From an uncultured Balneola sp. (GTDB taxonomy: Bacteria > Bacteroidota > Rhodothermia > Balneolales > Balneolaceae), in NCBI GenBank assembly GCA_902529115.1, contig CABZVB010000005.1, positions 1 through 64,000 of the forward strand: a stretch of 64,000 nt of DNA, given 5' to 3'. Each line of letters begins with the position of its first letter. Position 1 is the stretch's first letter. This document shows, piece by piece, positions 37,201-45,547 of the stretch. The notes beneath the pieces are model-generated. The model was not told where the DNA came from and made no database searches. It saw only the letters and a list, made by a program, of their open reading frames with translations. Position numbers and translations under genes: made by a program.

Positions 37201-39980
37201 CTGGTATGATCAGCACTCAATGATGAAAAACTATAAGAAGCACTAGGTGAAGAGGTTTCGGGAAGCAGTTGAACTAAATTTGAAAATTCAGAGGTAACCA
37301 GTCTATCATCTGTAAAAGTAGTCGAAATAAATACATTGGAAGAACCAGTATAGGGTAATGCTAAAGTTTTTGTAGAAAGATCATCCGAGGTTATAGACAG
37401 TTTTGATATTATAATATTCTCGCCTTGTGGAATAGCAGGGGAGCTTGAATTAGAAAATATATCTACTAAGAAATTTTCTGAAGATGTTTCGGAAATACTT
37501 GAGTGATTAATAATTAGGCTATCGTTAGTACTATTTACATAGGCTGAATATAGAGTAGGTGATGCTAATTTTTGTATGTTAGAATATTGTCCGATTGATC
37601 CGTTAGGATTATCAAATATTTTATTGCCAATAACAGGATTACCAGTCTCTGTATTAACTAAAAAACTCACTCCATAGCCATTACTATTGATGGTATTACC
37701 TTTATCTGAATCTCCCACAAAATTACCTTTACTAGTCCCTGAAACGTGTACTCCTATTCCAGAATTATTAGAAATTACATTTGAATAGATTTTATTATTG
37801 TCTGCACCATTAATAAAGAGCGCTGCTTCACCTTCGTCACTATTTGTGAATTTTATCGTGTTCCCTTCAATATGATTATTTGAGGCACTTGTTAGTTTTA
37901 TGCCTGCACCTTGATTAGCTAAAGAAGAATTTGACCATGGTAAATAACCAATATGGTTATTTATAATTTTATTGTCATCACTAGTAACATTAATTAGTAT
38001 TCCATTATCTTTCCCCACTATAACGTTAGATTCTAAGGTATTGGTGAATCCCATATTAACACCATATGTATTCATTAATGAATTTCCATTATGCCCTATA
38101 AGATTACCTCTTACGATATTACCAGTACCAGCAAATACAACATTTCCTATAATATTTGCAGAATCAGCTGAAAAGCCACCTATCTGAACACCGCTGGTAT
38201 GAGCGTTGTTTAGTGTGAGCGTATTTATCTTTGATTGAGTGATAGAAACAGATGATGTTTGTGATCCATCTTCACCTCCGCCTACATCTACACTTTGGAC
38301 ATCAATTCCTTTTAATTCATGTTCTTCTCCGCTTTCAAAAACAAAACCTGGCTTGATATGAACCCCATATGTTCCGTTCCAACCATTTTCAATATCTAAT
38401 GAGTTTGCAGAGAAATCTTGGTGTGCTGTACCATCGATTATCGTTCGTTTATTTATTCTTGCTAAATAATCTTCAGTCAACGAATCTGGAGCTGAGTCTC
38501 CGATTGTAATTGTTAATGGAACGGATGAATCAACCCACCATGGCCTACTTTCAGATTCAGTGACAGCAGTAATTAAAGAGCATCTACTAAATCCGTTATC
38601 ACAATAGCCATCGCCAGGATTTGCATCTTCGGGTATTTTTAAATTAGTATGTGTAATCTCGAAACTACTAACCTCATGATTCGAAAAACTCAAAGGGAGA
38701 TAGTTAATATCACGTTTTGCATTAAGTGCTGGATCATATTCACCATTATTTAGTTCTGGTTGGACATAAACTAAATAAGCATTTTGACCAATATCACCAC
38801 CTATGTTATTTTGATCAAAAATCGAGACATAATAAACAGGCCAGTAAGGTTCATCGTCCCCAGGAAAATCAAAAGAACTAAAATTATCTTCAAAGGGTAG
38901 AAGCATAGCATTACCACTCCAATTGAAGCCGTCTTCAGATAAGTAATAATATACTCCTGGTTCAATTTCTGGTGCAAAACTAAAGCTTCTGGTTCTTAAT
39001 TTAATATATTTATTAAAATAAGAACTATATGCGAGCCCTTCGACTGGCTCATTATTTGAATTTATTTTGAGGGGATAGTAATTGTCAATAGGGGGAGGGA
39101 GATGACTTGCTGGATCAGAGATATTTTCCAAGTAAGGGTTTACATTTGGGATTGAAAAGTCTTCTCCATCAAAATACCTCCAACTACTAGCATCTGAAAT
39201 GTCATTAGTTCGTGCTATGGAACCAATCTTAAAATCTTCTCCCCAAAATTCAACTTCTATATAAAAATAATCACCAACTTTTTTTAATCCGTAGTCGGCA
39301 CCGTTAGCCCAAGTGAATGCGCCATGTCTACCTGAATTATTTTGTTCTCGGTATTTGTAAGGTGAACTTGCGACTACATATTCGCTTGGATGATCACCAG
39401 CCTTGTCCCATGTTAGTCCACCATCAGTAGATTTAACAAGTATGGCAGCACTCATCCAACATTCTTGTGCAAGTGCTCCAACATTATTTGATGGACAACC
39501 GGTGGAATTATAACCATAGACTGTCCAACCAGTGAATTCTAAGTAGGCAATTGAATACAAGTTACCATCATTACCTTCAAAAGAGTCATATGTTGGCCAG
39601 ATAAGATAATCATATTTTCCAGGATCTGGATCTCTTGTACCTTTATAATGTCCAGTATTTTCATCAGTATTGACTTGAAAATTAACTTTGGTAAGATCAC
39701 TCATTTCTAAGAAACTGGGGGCTTTAGCAGTGACATTTATATCACTATGCCCAAATACAGCAACTACGCTGTCTCCCGTGGTATACATATGTATACTAGC
39801 ATCAGGGCCAAAGGTATAATTTGGAAATACAGCTTGAAATATGTCAAAATCGATTAGTGTTGCATTATTAGAAAAATCATAAGTTGCTTTGTCAGGATAG
39901 ATTATTTGACCCTTTGAATGGGTGTTTAAAAATAGAGCCAAAAAAAAGGATAAAAGGATGGGAAAAGAATATTTTGTCAT
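34254..39980 (-). CDS. Giant secreted T9SS substrate: sialidase-like N-part, beta-helix, Ig-like repeats
   Basis: 1908 residues. A signal peptide (about 1-24) is followed by a region with a BNR/Asp-box stretch (KSTDGGLTWDKAG) in a propeller-like context, then a right-handed beta-helix (about 510-840) with NKI.SN.I.N and GN.I rungs. A set of BACON/Ig-like repeats follows, each with a conserved NQ-W-I type centre (for example NNNSDAVNWRMSKNQGW), then about 110-residue repeats of increasing likeness toward the C terminus. The last about 85 residues are the sorting domain with LYQNYPNPFNPTT and KKMTLIK. It probably sits at the cell surface as an adhesin or polymer-binding protein; no catalytic site could be assigned. 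Its upstream gap of 73 bases has no Pho-like repeat. Confidence 0.8.
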   Translation of the reverse strand: MTKYSFPILLSFFLALFLNTHSKGQIIYPDKATYDFSNNATLIDFDIFQAVFPNYTFGPDASIHMYTTGDSVVAVFGHSDINVTAKAPSFLEMSDLTKVNFQVNTDENTGHYKGTRDPDPGKYDYLIWPTYDSFEGNDGNLYSIAYLEFTGWTVYGYNSTGCPSNNVGALAQECWMSAAILVKSTDGGLTWDKAGDHPSEYVVASSPYKYREQNNSGRHGAFTWANGADYGLKKVGDYFYIEVEFWGEDFKIGSIARTNDISDASSWRYFDGEDFSIPNVNPYLENISDPASHLPPPIDNYYPLKINSNNEPVEGLAYSSYFNKYIKLRTRSFSFAPEIEPGVYYYLSEDGFNWSGNAMLLPFEDNFSSFDFPGDDEPYWPVYYVSIFDQNNIGGDIGQNAYLVYVQPELNNGEYDPALNAKRDINYLPLSFSNHEVSSFEITHTNLKIPEDANPGDGYCDNGFSRCSLITAVTESESRPWWVDSSVPLTITIGDSAPDSLTEDYLARINKRTIIDGTAHQDFSANSLDIENGWNGTYGVHIKPGFVFESGEEHELKGIDVQSVDVGGGEDGSQTSSVSITQSKINTLTLNNAHTSGVQIGGFSADSANIIGNVVFAGTGNIVRGNLIGHNGNSLMNTYGVNMGFTNTLESNVIVGKDNGILINVTSDDNKIINNHIGYLPWSNSSLANQGAGIKLTSASNNHIEGNTIKFTNSDEGEAALFINGADNNKIYSNVISNNSGIGVHVSGTSKGNFVGDSDKGNTINSNGYGVSFLVNTETGNPVIGNKIFDNPNGSIGQYSNIQKLASPTLYSAYVNSTNDSLIINHSSISETSSENFLVDIFSNSSSPAIPQGENIIISKLSITSDDLSTKTLALPYTGSSNVFISTTFTDDRLVTSEFSNLVQLLPETSSPSASYSFSSLSADHTSNWYSEHTLQITNNGSTDLVLLLEEDLGWVNLDLNLDADGKYVPFTVASGETKNLTIYFDSRDLSDEINSHTGSITINSNEIRPTLRSLPVEITFDTGETDWLTLSEDSVSLVYKIPNQDSTITKTLSLTNNNSDAVNWRMSKNQGWIMGLSPKSGTVQSGTSTDVTITFVLKANDPEGSKRATLVLFAGTVPENETATEIPFVINMVPKNVNDVIISPDSIEVTTRQPFTNIEITTSISITNFGDPNLQWRIHDNQPWIAPVNESGTINSGTKEVQIILHVNSTDPTGPKSGLLTVYTGYEGGQETPYEIPIVINITPNKPVISFNVDTLKATFQRPNENSTGTATFVLYNQSSDSINWMAFKNQGWITGLEPAGGKIKDSVEVTVSFRLRPNDQIGFKNAKITTAAFFDDSEEQTQAELPVRLIITGEDTDPLPKIDISPSQLFVTDTLAIGESFEEFIDITFNNLGTPGVNFQYVQSLSSFAQSNPFNGQFNTKQDVRIKLSFAQVQEKIYMDTVLSYKFFYPKEEMITLEIPIVIDINIEGDQSPQTILVEVKPDSITDIIEIKSNDSYSYKQEIVLKNNGEPGVNWNVLLPDQVQGKKAISGILSDSLVLPFEIIFNDVNESKTIREDIVTRFWYDDSNDTLITIPLALDILYQPEEPKINIAVEPNSFNLQKEIKINDTLFIKEQLVLRNFSESEINWEVNIPFDQNNSTRISGTITDSLTIPIEFSVPNINSSLIIEDNLETRFWYNENNDTTVIVPFKINIDVIEETKINVLIEPSSYVLQKEINLNDTLFIEEKLTIKNLSQTDINWEINIPFNQSNTTKLSGTLSDSLIIPIEFFVPNISTSTVIKDNLETRLWYNEKNDTTILIPFEVSIDVINVSSDIENVIPNEITLYQNYPNPFNPTTNIEFSLPKTEYINISLFNLSGQKVMDIVEGNFTAGKHTIIINATNLSSGTYVYQLKTSKGVTTKKMTLIK
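34555..35560 (-). repeat. Tandem about 336-bp coding repeats
   Basis: Three direct units inside the giant secreted protein. The start stretches at about 34555 and 34891 are 336 bases apart (112 codons), and a third, more diverged unit starts near 35230. Shared protein text includes LFI.E.L, INWE.NIPF and NLETR.WYN..NDTT. Likeness is highest between the two units nearest the C terminus, which suggests growth at that end. Confidence 0.8.
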
Positions 39981-40053
39981 AACTCAAGGGACTTAATTTT
40001 AAGTATCTGAATTATATACAAGAACAAAGAAAAAATCTAACCTTTCTTTTAAA

Positions 40054-40653
40054 TTATAATGACCAAATTCTACCGCCTGTAGCTTCTTCTAGATCAATGC
40101 ATCCAACCTGACGTCCTGGAATAGGATCATAGGCAAGATACTGTTCACCAACCAATTCACTGCCACGATAAGCTCGTATCATAAGAGATTTTAAATTTGT
40201 GAGGAGTGCAAAAATGGCTATTTCGTCAGATAATTCACCTTTTCGTCCCTGTTTAGTTGATTTTTCAAAATTGTTGATTTCATCATGCCACTGATCTCTA
40301 GTATCCCAATCAGCAGAAAATGTATTTGTTACCCAGTATTCAATGGGTTTCTCAGTATTTATTGCACCCATATACTTTTCCATGAATGACTTTAAATTTT
40401 TTTGTTCATCATCCTCAACTATATCAGCCACATAATGGTCAATATATTCTGCGACTCCAACATCAGATGCTTTGGGTAACTCGTTGGTTCCAGGAATTAT
40501 CATATCAGATGTTTCTATAAGTAACTGTAGTTCGAGTTCATTAAAAAAGTGAGTAGTAGATTTTTTTGCACAGGAGGCATGAAACAACACTGGGCTAGTT
40601 ATGACCACCCCAAAACTAAGTCCTAATTTTTTTAAAGCTTCTCGTCTGTTCAT
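40054..40653 (-). CDS. Gluconate 2-dehydrogenase subunit 3 family protein (Tat-exported)
   Basis: Small subunit of a membrane-bound FAD oxidoreductase. The N terminus has a twin-arginine signal (NRREALKKLG, then a hydrophobic stretch); the following HASC might be lipidated but is a poor lipobox. The body has MIIPGTNELPKASDVGV, typical of the family. In FAD-glucose dehydrogenases the matching gamma subunit carries the catalytic subunit out through Tat, and the large subunit beside it here indeed lacks a signal. It starts 10 bases after the GMC gene. Confidence 0.88.
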   Translation of the reverse strand: MNRREALKKLGLSFGVVITSPVLFHASCAKKSTTHFFNELELQLLIETSDMIIPGTNELPKASDVGVAEYIDHYVADIVEDDEQKNLKSFMEKYMGAINTEKPIEYWVTNTFSADWDTRDQWHDEINNFEKSTKQGRKGELSDEIAIFALLTNLKSLMIRAYRGSELVGEQYLAYDPIPGRQVGCIDLEEATGGRIWSL

Positions 40654-40663
40654 AGTTAAGTTC

Positions 40664-42358
40664 CTATAAATTCATTTTTTTAAGTTCCTCAACTGCGTGA
40701 GAAACGGCTCTAGCAGTGAAGGCCATATAGGTTAAAGAAGGATTTTGGCATCCTGATGAGGTCATGAATGAGCCATCTGTAACGAATACATTGGGTACAG
40801 AGTGAATTTGATTGTATTTGTTTAAAACGCTACTCTTAGGATCTTTTCCCATTCTCGCCGTGCCCATTTCATGAATACCTAGACCAACTCCTCCTGGGTT
40901 ATCAAAGGTAGAAATATTCTTAAAACCAGCTTTATCTAACATTTCGGCGGCTTGATTCATCATATCCTTACGCATATTAAGTTCATTTTCTTTAAAATCA
41001 GCATCAAAGGTTACGGTGGGGAGTCCCCATTTATCAAGTTTTTCATAATCTAAGGTCATTTTATTGTCATGATAAGGCAAGAACTCTCCAAATCCGCCCA
41101 TTCCTATAGACCATCCACCAGGTTCAGTTAGGGCCTTATTAAAGGCTCGCCCATATTGATATTCTCCAATGTTTTCAGACCAGTTGCTTCTTGAGCCCCC
41201 ACCTTGATACCCATACCCGCGAATAAACTCGGAAACGTTGGTACCTTTACCCAAGTTTCTGAAACGGGGTATGTAATATCCATTAGGTCGGCGCCCCACA
41301 TAATATTTATCCCTAAATGAATCAGTGGTACCAGATGCTCCTACCCCTAGGTGATGATCCATGATATTATGCCCAAGTTCCCCGGAGTCATTACCCATTC
41401 CATTAGGAAAACGGGAGGAAATGGATTGCATAAGTATACTGGTCGATGCAATGGCAGACGCGCACAGGAAAATAACCCGTGCTCGATATTCATAATGCTC
41501 CATGGTTTCGGTATCAATAACCCGGACTCCAGTAGCTCGTTTGGTAGTTTCATCATATATGACCTCATGAACAATGGAATTAGGTATCAAGGTCATATTG
41601 CCAGTTATATCAGCGGCGGGGAGGGTAGAAGAATTACTGCTAAAATAGGCACCATATGGACATCCACGCATGCACCGGTTGCGATATTGGCAACTCACTC
41701 GTCCCAAGCCTTCTTTCGTTCCTTCCGTGATATGGGCGGCACGACCTATGGTGAGTAGTCGATCCGAATACTTTTTACTTAATTGCTCTTTAAGTACTTC
41801 TTCTACACAATTAAGTTCCATAGGCTTCAAGAATATACCATCTGGTAATTGTTTTAACCCCAAATTCTCCCCACTTACTCCTATATATTCCTCTACGTAA
41901 TCATACCAAGGTTTAATCTCAGCATATCTGATGGGCCAGTCGACACCGTAGCCATCTTTTGCATTAGCTTCAAAGTCAATTTCGCTGAGTCTGTAGGTCT
42001 GACGACCCCACATTAATGACCGTCCACCTACATGATATCCTCGCATCCAATCGAATCGCTTTTTTTCATTGTAAGGATGTTCAATATCATCAACAAAAAA
42101 ATGACTGTGAGCTCGATCAGTCGTATATCCTGTTCTACTCTGTTTAGATTGTCTTTTTAAATCTTCTTTTGTGGGACGCCCGCCATGATCCATATCCCAA
42201 GGATCTAGATGAGCAGTATGATAATCAGTCACATGCTCTATCATCCGACCTCTTTCAAGAACTAATGTTTTTAGCCCACTTTCAGTTAGTTCTTTTGCCG
42301 CCCAACCTCCACTTATTCCAGTTCCTACAACTATAGCATCGTACTCATTTATACTCAT
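40664..42358 (-). CDS. GMC-family FAD oxidoreductase, large subunit
   Basis: Probable periplasmic sugar/polyol or alcohol dehydrogenase. The FAD-binding VVGTGISGGWAAKEL is at the N terminus and DGSFMTSSGCQNPSLTYMAFTARA at the C terminus, with HEMGTARMG before it. A cysteine set C223-x5-C229-x3-C233 matches the spacing of the 3Fe-4S site in bacterial FAD-glucose dehydrogenases, pointing to electron transfer to a cytochrome and not to oxygen. No cytochrome subunit is in the window. 564 residues, no signal peptide; exported presumably with its partner. Substrate unknown. Confidence 0.88.
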   Translation of the reverse strand: MSINEYDAIVVGTGISGGWAAKELTESGLKTLVLERGRMIEHVTDYHTAHLDPWDMDHGGRPTKEDLKRQSKQSRTGYTTDRAHSHFFVDDIEHPYNEKKRFDWMRGYHVGGRSLMWGRQTYRLSEIDFEANAKDGYGVDWPIRYAEIKPWYDYVEEYIGVSGENLGLKQLPDGIFLKPMELNCVEEVLKEQLSKKYSDRLLTIGRAAHITEGTKEGLGRVSCQYRNRCMRGCPYGAYFSSNSSTLPAADITGNMTLIPNSIVHEVIYDETTKRATGVRVIDTETMEHYEYRARVIFLCASAIASTSILMQSISSRFPNGMGNDSGELGHNIMDHHLGVGASGTTDSFRDKYYVGRRPNGYYIPRFRNLGKGTNVSEFIRGYGYQGGGSRSNWSENIGEYQYGRAFNKALTEPGGWSIGMGGFGEFLPYHDNKMTLDYEKLDKWGLPTVTFDADFKENELNMRKDMMNQAAEMLDKAGFKNISTFDNPGGVGLGIHEMGTARMGKDPKSSVLNKYNQIHSVPNVFVTDGSFMTSSGCQNPSLTYMAFTARAVSHAVEELKKMNL

Positions 42359-42443
42359 TATGGCTAAATTAGATTATCTGTCACATTTGAATAATAGAAC
42401 CCTCAGCTGAGCTATGCAAGCGCTTTTATTTAAAGAACACTAT

Positions 42444-43415
42444 TTACCAAAATTTACCATCTAACTCGGCTGTTTTTTCCCACTCGCTCATAGGTTGGGT
42501 TAGAATAGCGGATAATTGATCAAATAGTAGCTTAGATTCAGGTAGATCATAATGATACCATTTATGAATCATTTTTTTATACTCATAATAATTAAATATA
42601 ACAGGTTGCGAGGCTGCTTTTTGACGTAATTTTTCTGCATCTGCTTTAAAGATATCATATTCAGCTGTATAAACCCGTGTTGGCGGCATCTTCCTAAGAT
42701 CCAAATAAACGGGAGCTAGTGAAGCGGTTGTATTTTTATCGCCACCTTTTGCAGTTTCATGTTCTTCCGCAGTGGCAATCTGTCTTTGCCATATTGCTCC
42801 AAGTCGAGTCCATTCAGCGCGATTATTAATGGGATCAATGGCTTCAATCTTATCAATCCAAGGATTGCTTAATGTAACGTCCAGCCAAGGGCACAACAGG
42901 ATTAGTTCATCAACCGGGAGTTGATTCTTATTGGTAAGATTATGAAGAAAATAATAGGCAAGCCATGCACCTGAGCCTTCACCTAATACCTTAAATTGAG
43001 TAACTTTGTTTACCTTATTATTTACTATCTCGGTTGTGACTTTTAAACTCCATTTTAATATTTGAAATATTTTATAAGAGGGAAAAAGTGGCGCTTCAAC
43101 CAGAATAATTCTTGGAACGCCTCGTTGCAATAACTGTTCGATAAATTTCCAATGTTGTTTTCTAGGACCTCGAATAAGTCCACTTCCATAAAAATAAAGT
43201 AATGTGGGATCATCTTTCTTGACAGATTTTGTTTCACATGTCCAAATTCCACCATCATCAAATTTTTTTAACTCAATATAGTAATTTGAATAGAGCTTCT
43301 TTGGCGGATATAGTGAAATATTTTCTCTAAAAGGATCAATAGGTTTTCTATAGGTAGCGTCGGTATGCTTAAGAAAATAGTAGAGCATACGGCTGGCTAA
43401 GCTAGATTTTGACAT
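42444..43415 (-). CDS. HSL-type alpha/beta hydrolase fold protein lacking the nucleophile serine
   Basis: 323 residues. The core follows the hormone-sensitive-lipase pattern: an oxyanion strand (LLYFYGSGLIRG in place of HGGGF), a nucleophile elbow (LGEGSGAWLA in place of GDSAGGNLA), an acid strand (YTAEYDIFKADAEKL) and a His loop (KMIHKWYHYDLP). The acid and histidine are kept, but the nucleophile position is glycine (G147) and the HGG motif is changed. It lacks a signal peptide and sits 28 bases from the end of no operon partner with clear meaning. Probably non-catalytic or using another mechanism. Confidence 0.75.
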   Translation of the reverse strand: MSKSSLASRMLYYFLKHTDATYRKPIDPFRENISLYPPKKLYSNYYIELKKFDDGGIWTCETKSVKKDDPTLLYFYGSGLIRGPRKQHWKFIEQLLQRGVPRIILVEAPLFPSYKIFQILKWSLKVTTEIVNNKVNKVTQFKVLGEGSGAWLAYYFLHNLTNKNQLPVDELILLCPWLDVTLSNPWIDKIEAIDPINNRAEWTRLGAIWQRQIATAEEHETAKGGDKNTTASLAPVYLDLRKMPPTRVYTAEYDIFKADAEKLRQKAASQPVIFNYYEYKKMIHKWYHYDLPESKLLFDQLSAILTQPMSEWEKTAELDGKFW

Positions 43416-43493
43416 AAAATTGAAAGATAAAATATTGGCTGAGTGAGAACGAAAAAGAGAATCCTCGCTATTTACTTAAAAAAGCTATTTCCT

Positions 43494-44171
43494 CTATTCT
43501 ACTATGTCAAATTGTTCTTTTGTGGAGCTTCGTTCCATTGCGTCAAAGTGCCACCATTCTGAAGATAAGCACAGAAAACCAGCTTTAGTCATAACCTGAC
43601 GAAGTAATTTTCTATTTTGAACATGTTCAGGTTTCAAGGCGCCAATACTTAATAATGAATCTTCCGAAGTAATGTGCGAAAGCGCTGAAAAATCATCAAA
43701 AACGGTACCCATATCAAGTAATCCTACCCCATCGACCCAAATCCCGAGATCAACAGCCATACCATAGTTATGTATTGAGCCCTTTTGAGGATGTGCTATG
43801 TATTTATTCCTTTGATCAATTGGAAGTTCCGATTCGTCCCATAATAGCTGTTGAATACGACGCGGACGTGTGGCATCAAAAATATACAAGGAGTGAGTGG
43901 GATGATGTGCCTGTAAATTTTTTTGGGCTAAAACTAACTTCTTCGCAGCTTCTGGTCTCAAATAAGCTTGATCTAAGTCTCCATAAATATCATAGCCAAT
44001 TACATTATTGGAACTTGAGTAGGCCAATCTTACCTTAATTGTAGAGTCTAGTTCTTGTACATTAACTAAGCCCGCTTCATTAAATGTTGCTGACCAGTTG
44101 GGTGTTTTTGAACAGCTAAAGCAAATTAAAAACCATGAGAAGAGAAATAATGTAGATTGAAAAAAATTCAT
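43494..44171 (-). CDS. D-Ala-D-Ala dipeptidase, VanX/DdpX-like lipoprotein
   Basis: Zinc dipeptidase of peptidase family M15D. The start at 44171 is preferred over 44207 because it puts a lipoprotein signal (MNFFQSTLFLFSWFLICFSC) at the N terminus, so it is probably anchored in the envelope. The metal and catalytic motifs are intact: FDATRPRRIQ with the catalytic Arg, SIHNYGMAVD and EWWHFD. Without vanH/vanA nearby this is most likely nutritional use of wall-derived D-Ala-D-Ala, not glycopeptide resistance. Confidence 0.9.
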   Translation of the reverse strand: MNFFQSTLFLFSWFLICFSCSKTPNWSATFNEAGLVNVQELDSTIKVRLAYSSSNNVIGYDIYGDLDQAYLRPEAAKKLVLAQKNLQAHHPTHSLYIFDATRPRRIQQLLWDESELPIDQRNKYIAHPQKGSIHNYGMAVDLGIWVDGVGLLDMGTVFDDFSALSHITSEDSLLSIGALKPEHVQNRKLLRQVMTKAGFLCLSSEWWHFDAMERSSTKEQFDIVE

Positions 44172-44223
44172 AGTAACTCGCTTTATAACGCAACAATTTA
44201 TCAACAATGTAAAAGTATAATCA

Positions 44224-44253
44224 AAAAAAAAGCCGCATTATTTTGCGGCTTTT
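44224..44253 (-). terminator. Intrinsic terminator after the Hc1-like gene
   Basis: Perfect stem GCCGCA/TGCGGC extended by A/T pairs, with an A run on the plus strand (T run on the minus strand), 20 bases after the small histone-like gene. Oriented for minus-strand transcription; the flanking A and T tracts could also let it work the other way. Confidence 0.9.
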
Positions 44254-44273
44254 ATAAGTATTATAAAAGAGGA

Positions 44274-44450
44274 CTAGCCAGCATTCTTTTTTGCTTGAAT
44301 TTCTAGTCGAATATCCTGGGCTAATTTTTTAAGATCTTGAAGACCTTTTCTAGCTCTAGTGCCAGCTGCTTTATTTCCTTTTTCATAGAACTTTTCCATT
44401 TCTGATGATACTGATTCTACTAATGTATGTAAGTCACTTACTCTACTCAT
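44274..44450 (-). CDS. Histone H1-like nucleoprotein Hc1 family
   Basis: A 58-residue, highly charged protein. It reads MSRVSDLHTLVESV, then MEKFYEKGNKAAGTRARKG, then LQDLKKLAQDIRLEIQAKKNAG. The KFYEKGNKAAGTRARKGLQ core is the signature of the Bacteroidota Hc1-like proteins, thought to bind and compact DNA. A GGAG sequence lies about eight bases before the ATG, and a strong terminator follows, so it is a monocistronic, probably well-expressed gene. Assigned by recognition of the core motif. Confidence 0.88.
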   Translation of the reverse strand: MSRVSDLHTLVESVSSEMEKFYEKGNKAAGTRARKGLQDLKKLAQDIRLEIQAKKNAG

Positions 44451-44664
44451 TATTACTCCGTTATGTTTTAGTTAATGAATTTTCATTTGAGAATATTCTA
44501 AACTATTGATTCAGAATCATTGAATCAACAGAAAAAATACATTTTTATTTATAAATATAGGCATGATATAATAATAAAAGCAGATTTTAGGTGAATTCAT
44601 AAAAATTTGAACAATTAGTAAAAAATAATCTGCGATACTTAAGAAAATGAAATAAAATTTAATT

Positions 44665-45546
44665 TTAAAATTTGGCTAAAAAGTCGGTATAGAAGGCATT
44701 TGGGAGTAAATCATGAATGAAATATTCCGACCATGTATAATCTTTGTGGAGACAATAAAGTTTAGAAAATAACATGTGTTCACTTAAAATTTGACGGCAA
44801 GCCCCACAAGGTGTACTTAGATCGCCATAAATGGCATGTACAAATATCCCATAAAATTTATCAGCTCCATGACTTAAGGCGCTTATTAAAGCCGTTCTCT
44901 CTGCACATAATCCTAATGACCAATCGTGGAATTCAACATTTACCCCTGGAAATATCCCAAGATTTGTCCAAAGTAGGGCGCCAACAGGAAAATTGGATTC
45001 TGGACATATCGCTAGTTTACATACATCTACTAGTGCGTACTTAAATTGTTCCATTTGAATTTTAGAGAATATGGGGTGAGATTTATTTGTTTCTTCTTTT
45101 AAGTCATGCATATCCCTGGAGAGCTTTGAGAGATCAAAAACCTCAAGAGGTATGGGCTTAACTGAATTAAGTCCAGTTGCTTGGTTAGGATTTGATATTT
45201 GATTAAGATTTAGTGTAGATGAATCTAACTTTTGCTGGTTATACTCCTGAAGTTTTTTTGCTTTATCATTTAGCTCTTGTTCTGAAATTTGCTCAGCTTC
45301 AATAGAAAGAGAATTTATCCAATACTCAAGACCACTAAGTGTAGGATCTTGATAAAATACAACGGCTGGTTGCTCACCGTGCATCAAACACTGAATAACT
45401 CCTGATTGTACCGCAGATATGGTAGTAGGGAAGGAGGCTGACTCTACTCTGATACCTAGAAATAAGTTACCTTCTTTACTTTCAATCATGCAAACCCCAG
45501 GTTTACTTGAGTAAGGTTGATATCTACGAGGAGATGAGATACTCAT
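44665..45546 (-). CDS. cdd: Two-domain cytidine deaminase, catalytic domain at the C terminus
   Basis: Zinc-dependent deamination of cytidine/deoxycytidine in pyrimidine salvage. The C-terminal domain has CAERTA (C214, catalytic E216) and TPCGACRQI. The N-terminal half (about 1-95) is also deaminase-like, with YQPYS and LGIRVESASFPTTISA, but its zinc Cys and catalytic Glu are replaced, so it should be a structural domain. E. coli Cdd is also a two-domain protein but with the opposite order. An 80-residue polar linker joins the halves. The ATG at 45546, one base after the upstream stop, is chosen over 45582 inside that gene, implying translational coupling to the GH3/beta-lactamase gene. Confidence 0.88.
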   Translation of the reverse strand: MSISSPRRYQPYSSKPGVCMIESKEGNLFLGIRVESASFPTTISAVQSGVIQCLMHGEQPAVVFYQDPTLSGLEYWINSLSIEAEQISEQELNDKAKKLQEYNQQKLDSSTLNLNQISNPNQATGLNSVKPIPLEVFDLSKLSRDMHDLKEETNKSHPIFSKIQMEQFKYALVDVCKLAICPESNFPVGALLWTNLGIFPGVNVEFHDWSLGLCAERTALISALSHGADKFYGIFVHAIYGDLSTPCGACRQILSEHMLFSKLYCLHKDYTWSEYFIHDLLPNAFYTDFLAKF

Positions 45547-45547
45547 G

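Noticed and set aside
43230-43243. parS-like TGTTTCACATGTCC
   Set aside because: Only the left half matches the TGTTTCACGTGAAACA consensus and it lies inside a coding region.
43494-44171. Glycopeptide resistance by VanX
   Set aside because: There is no vanH, vanA or vanRS nearby and the protein carries a lipoprotein signal; envelope dipeptide use is more likely.
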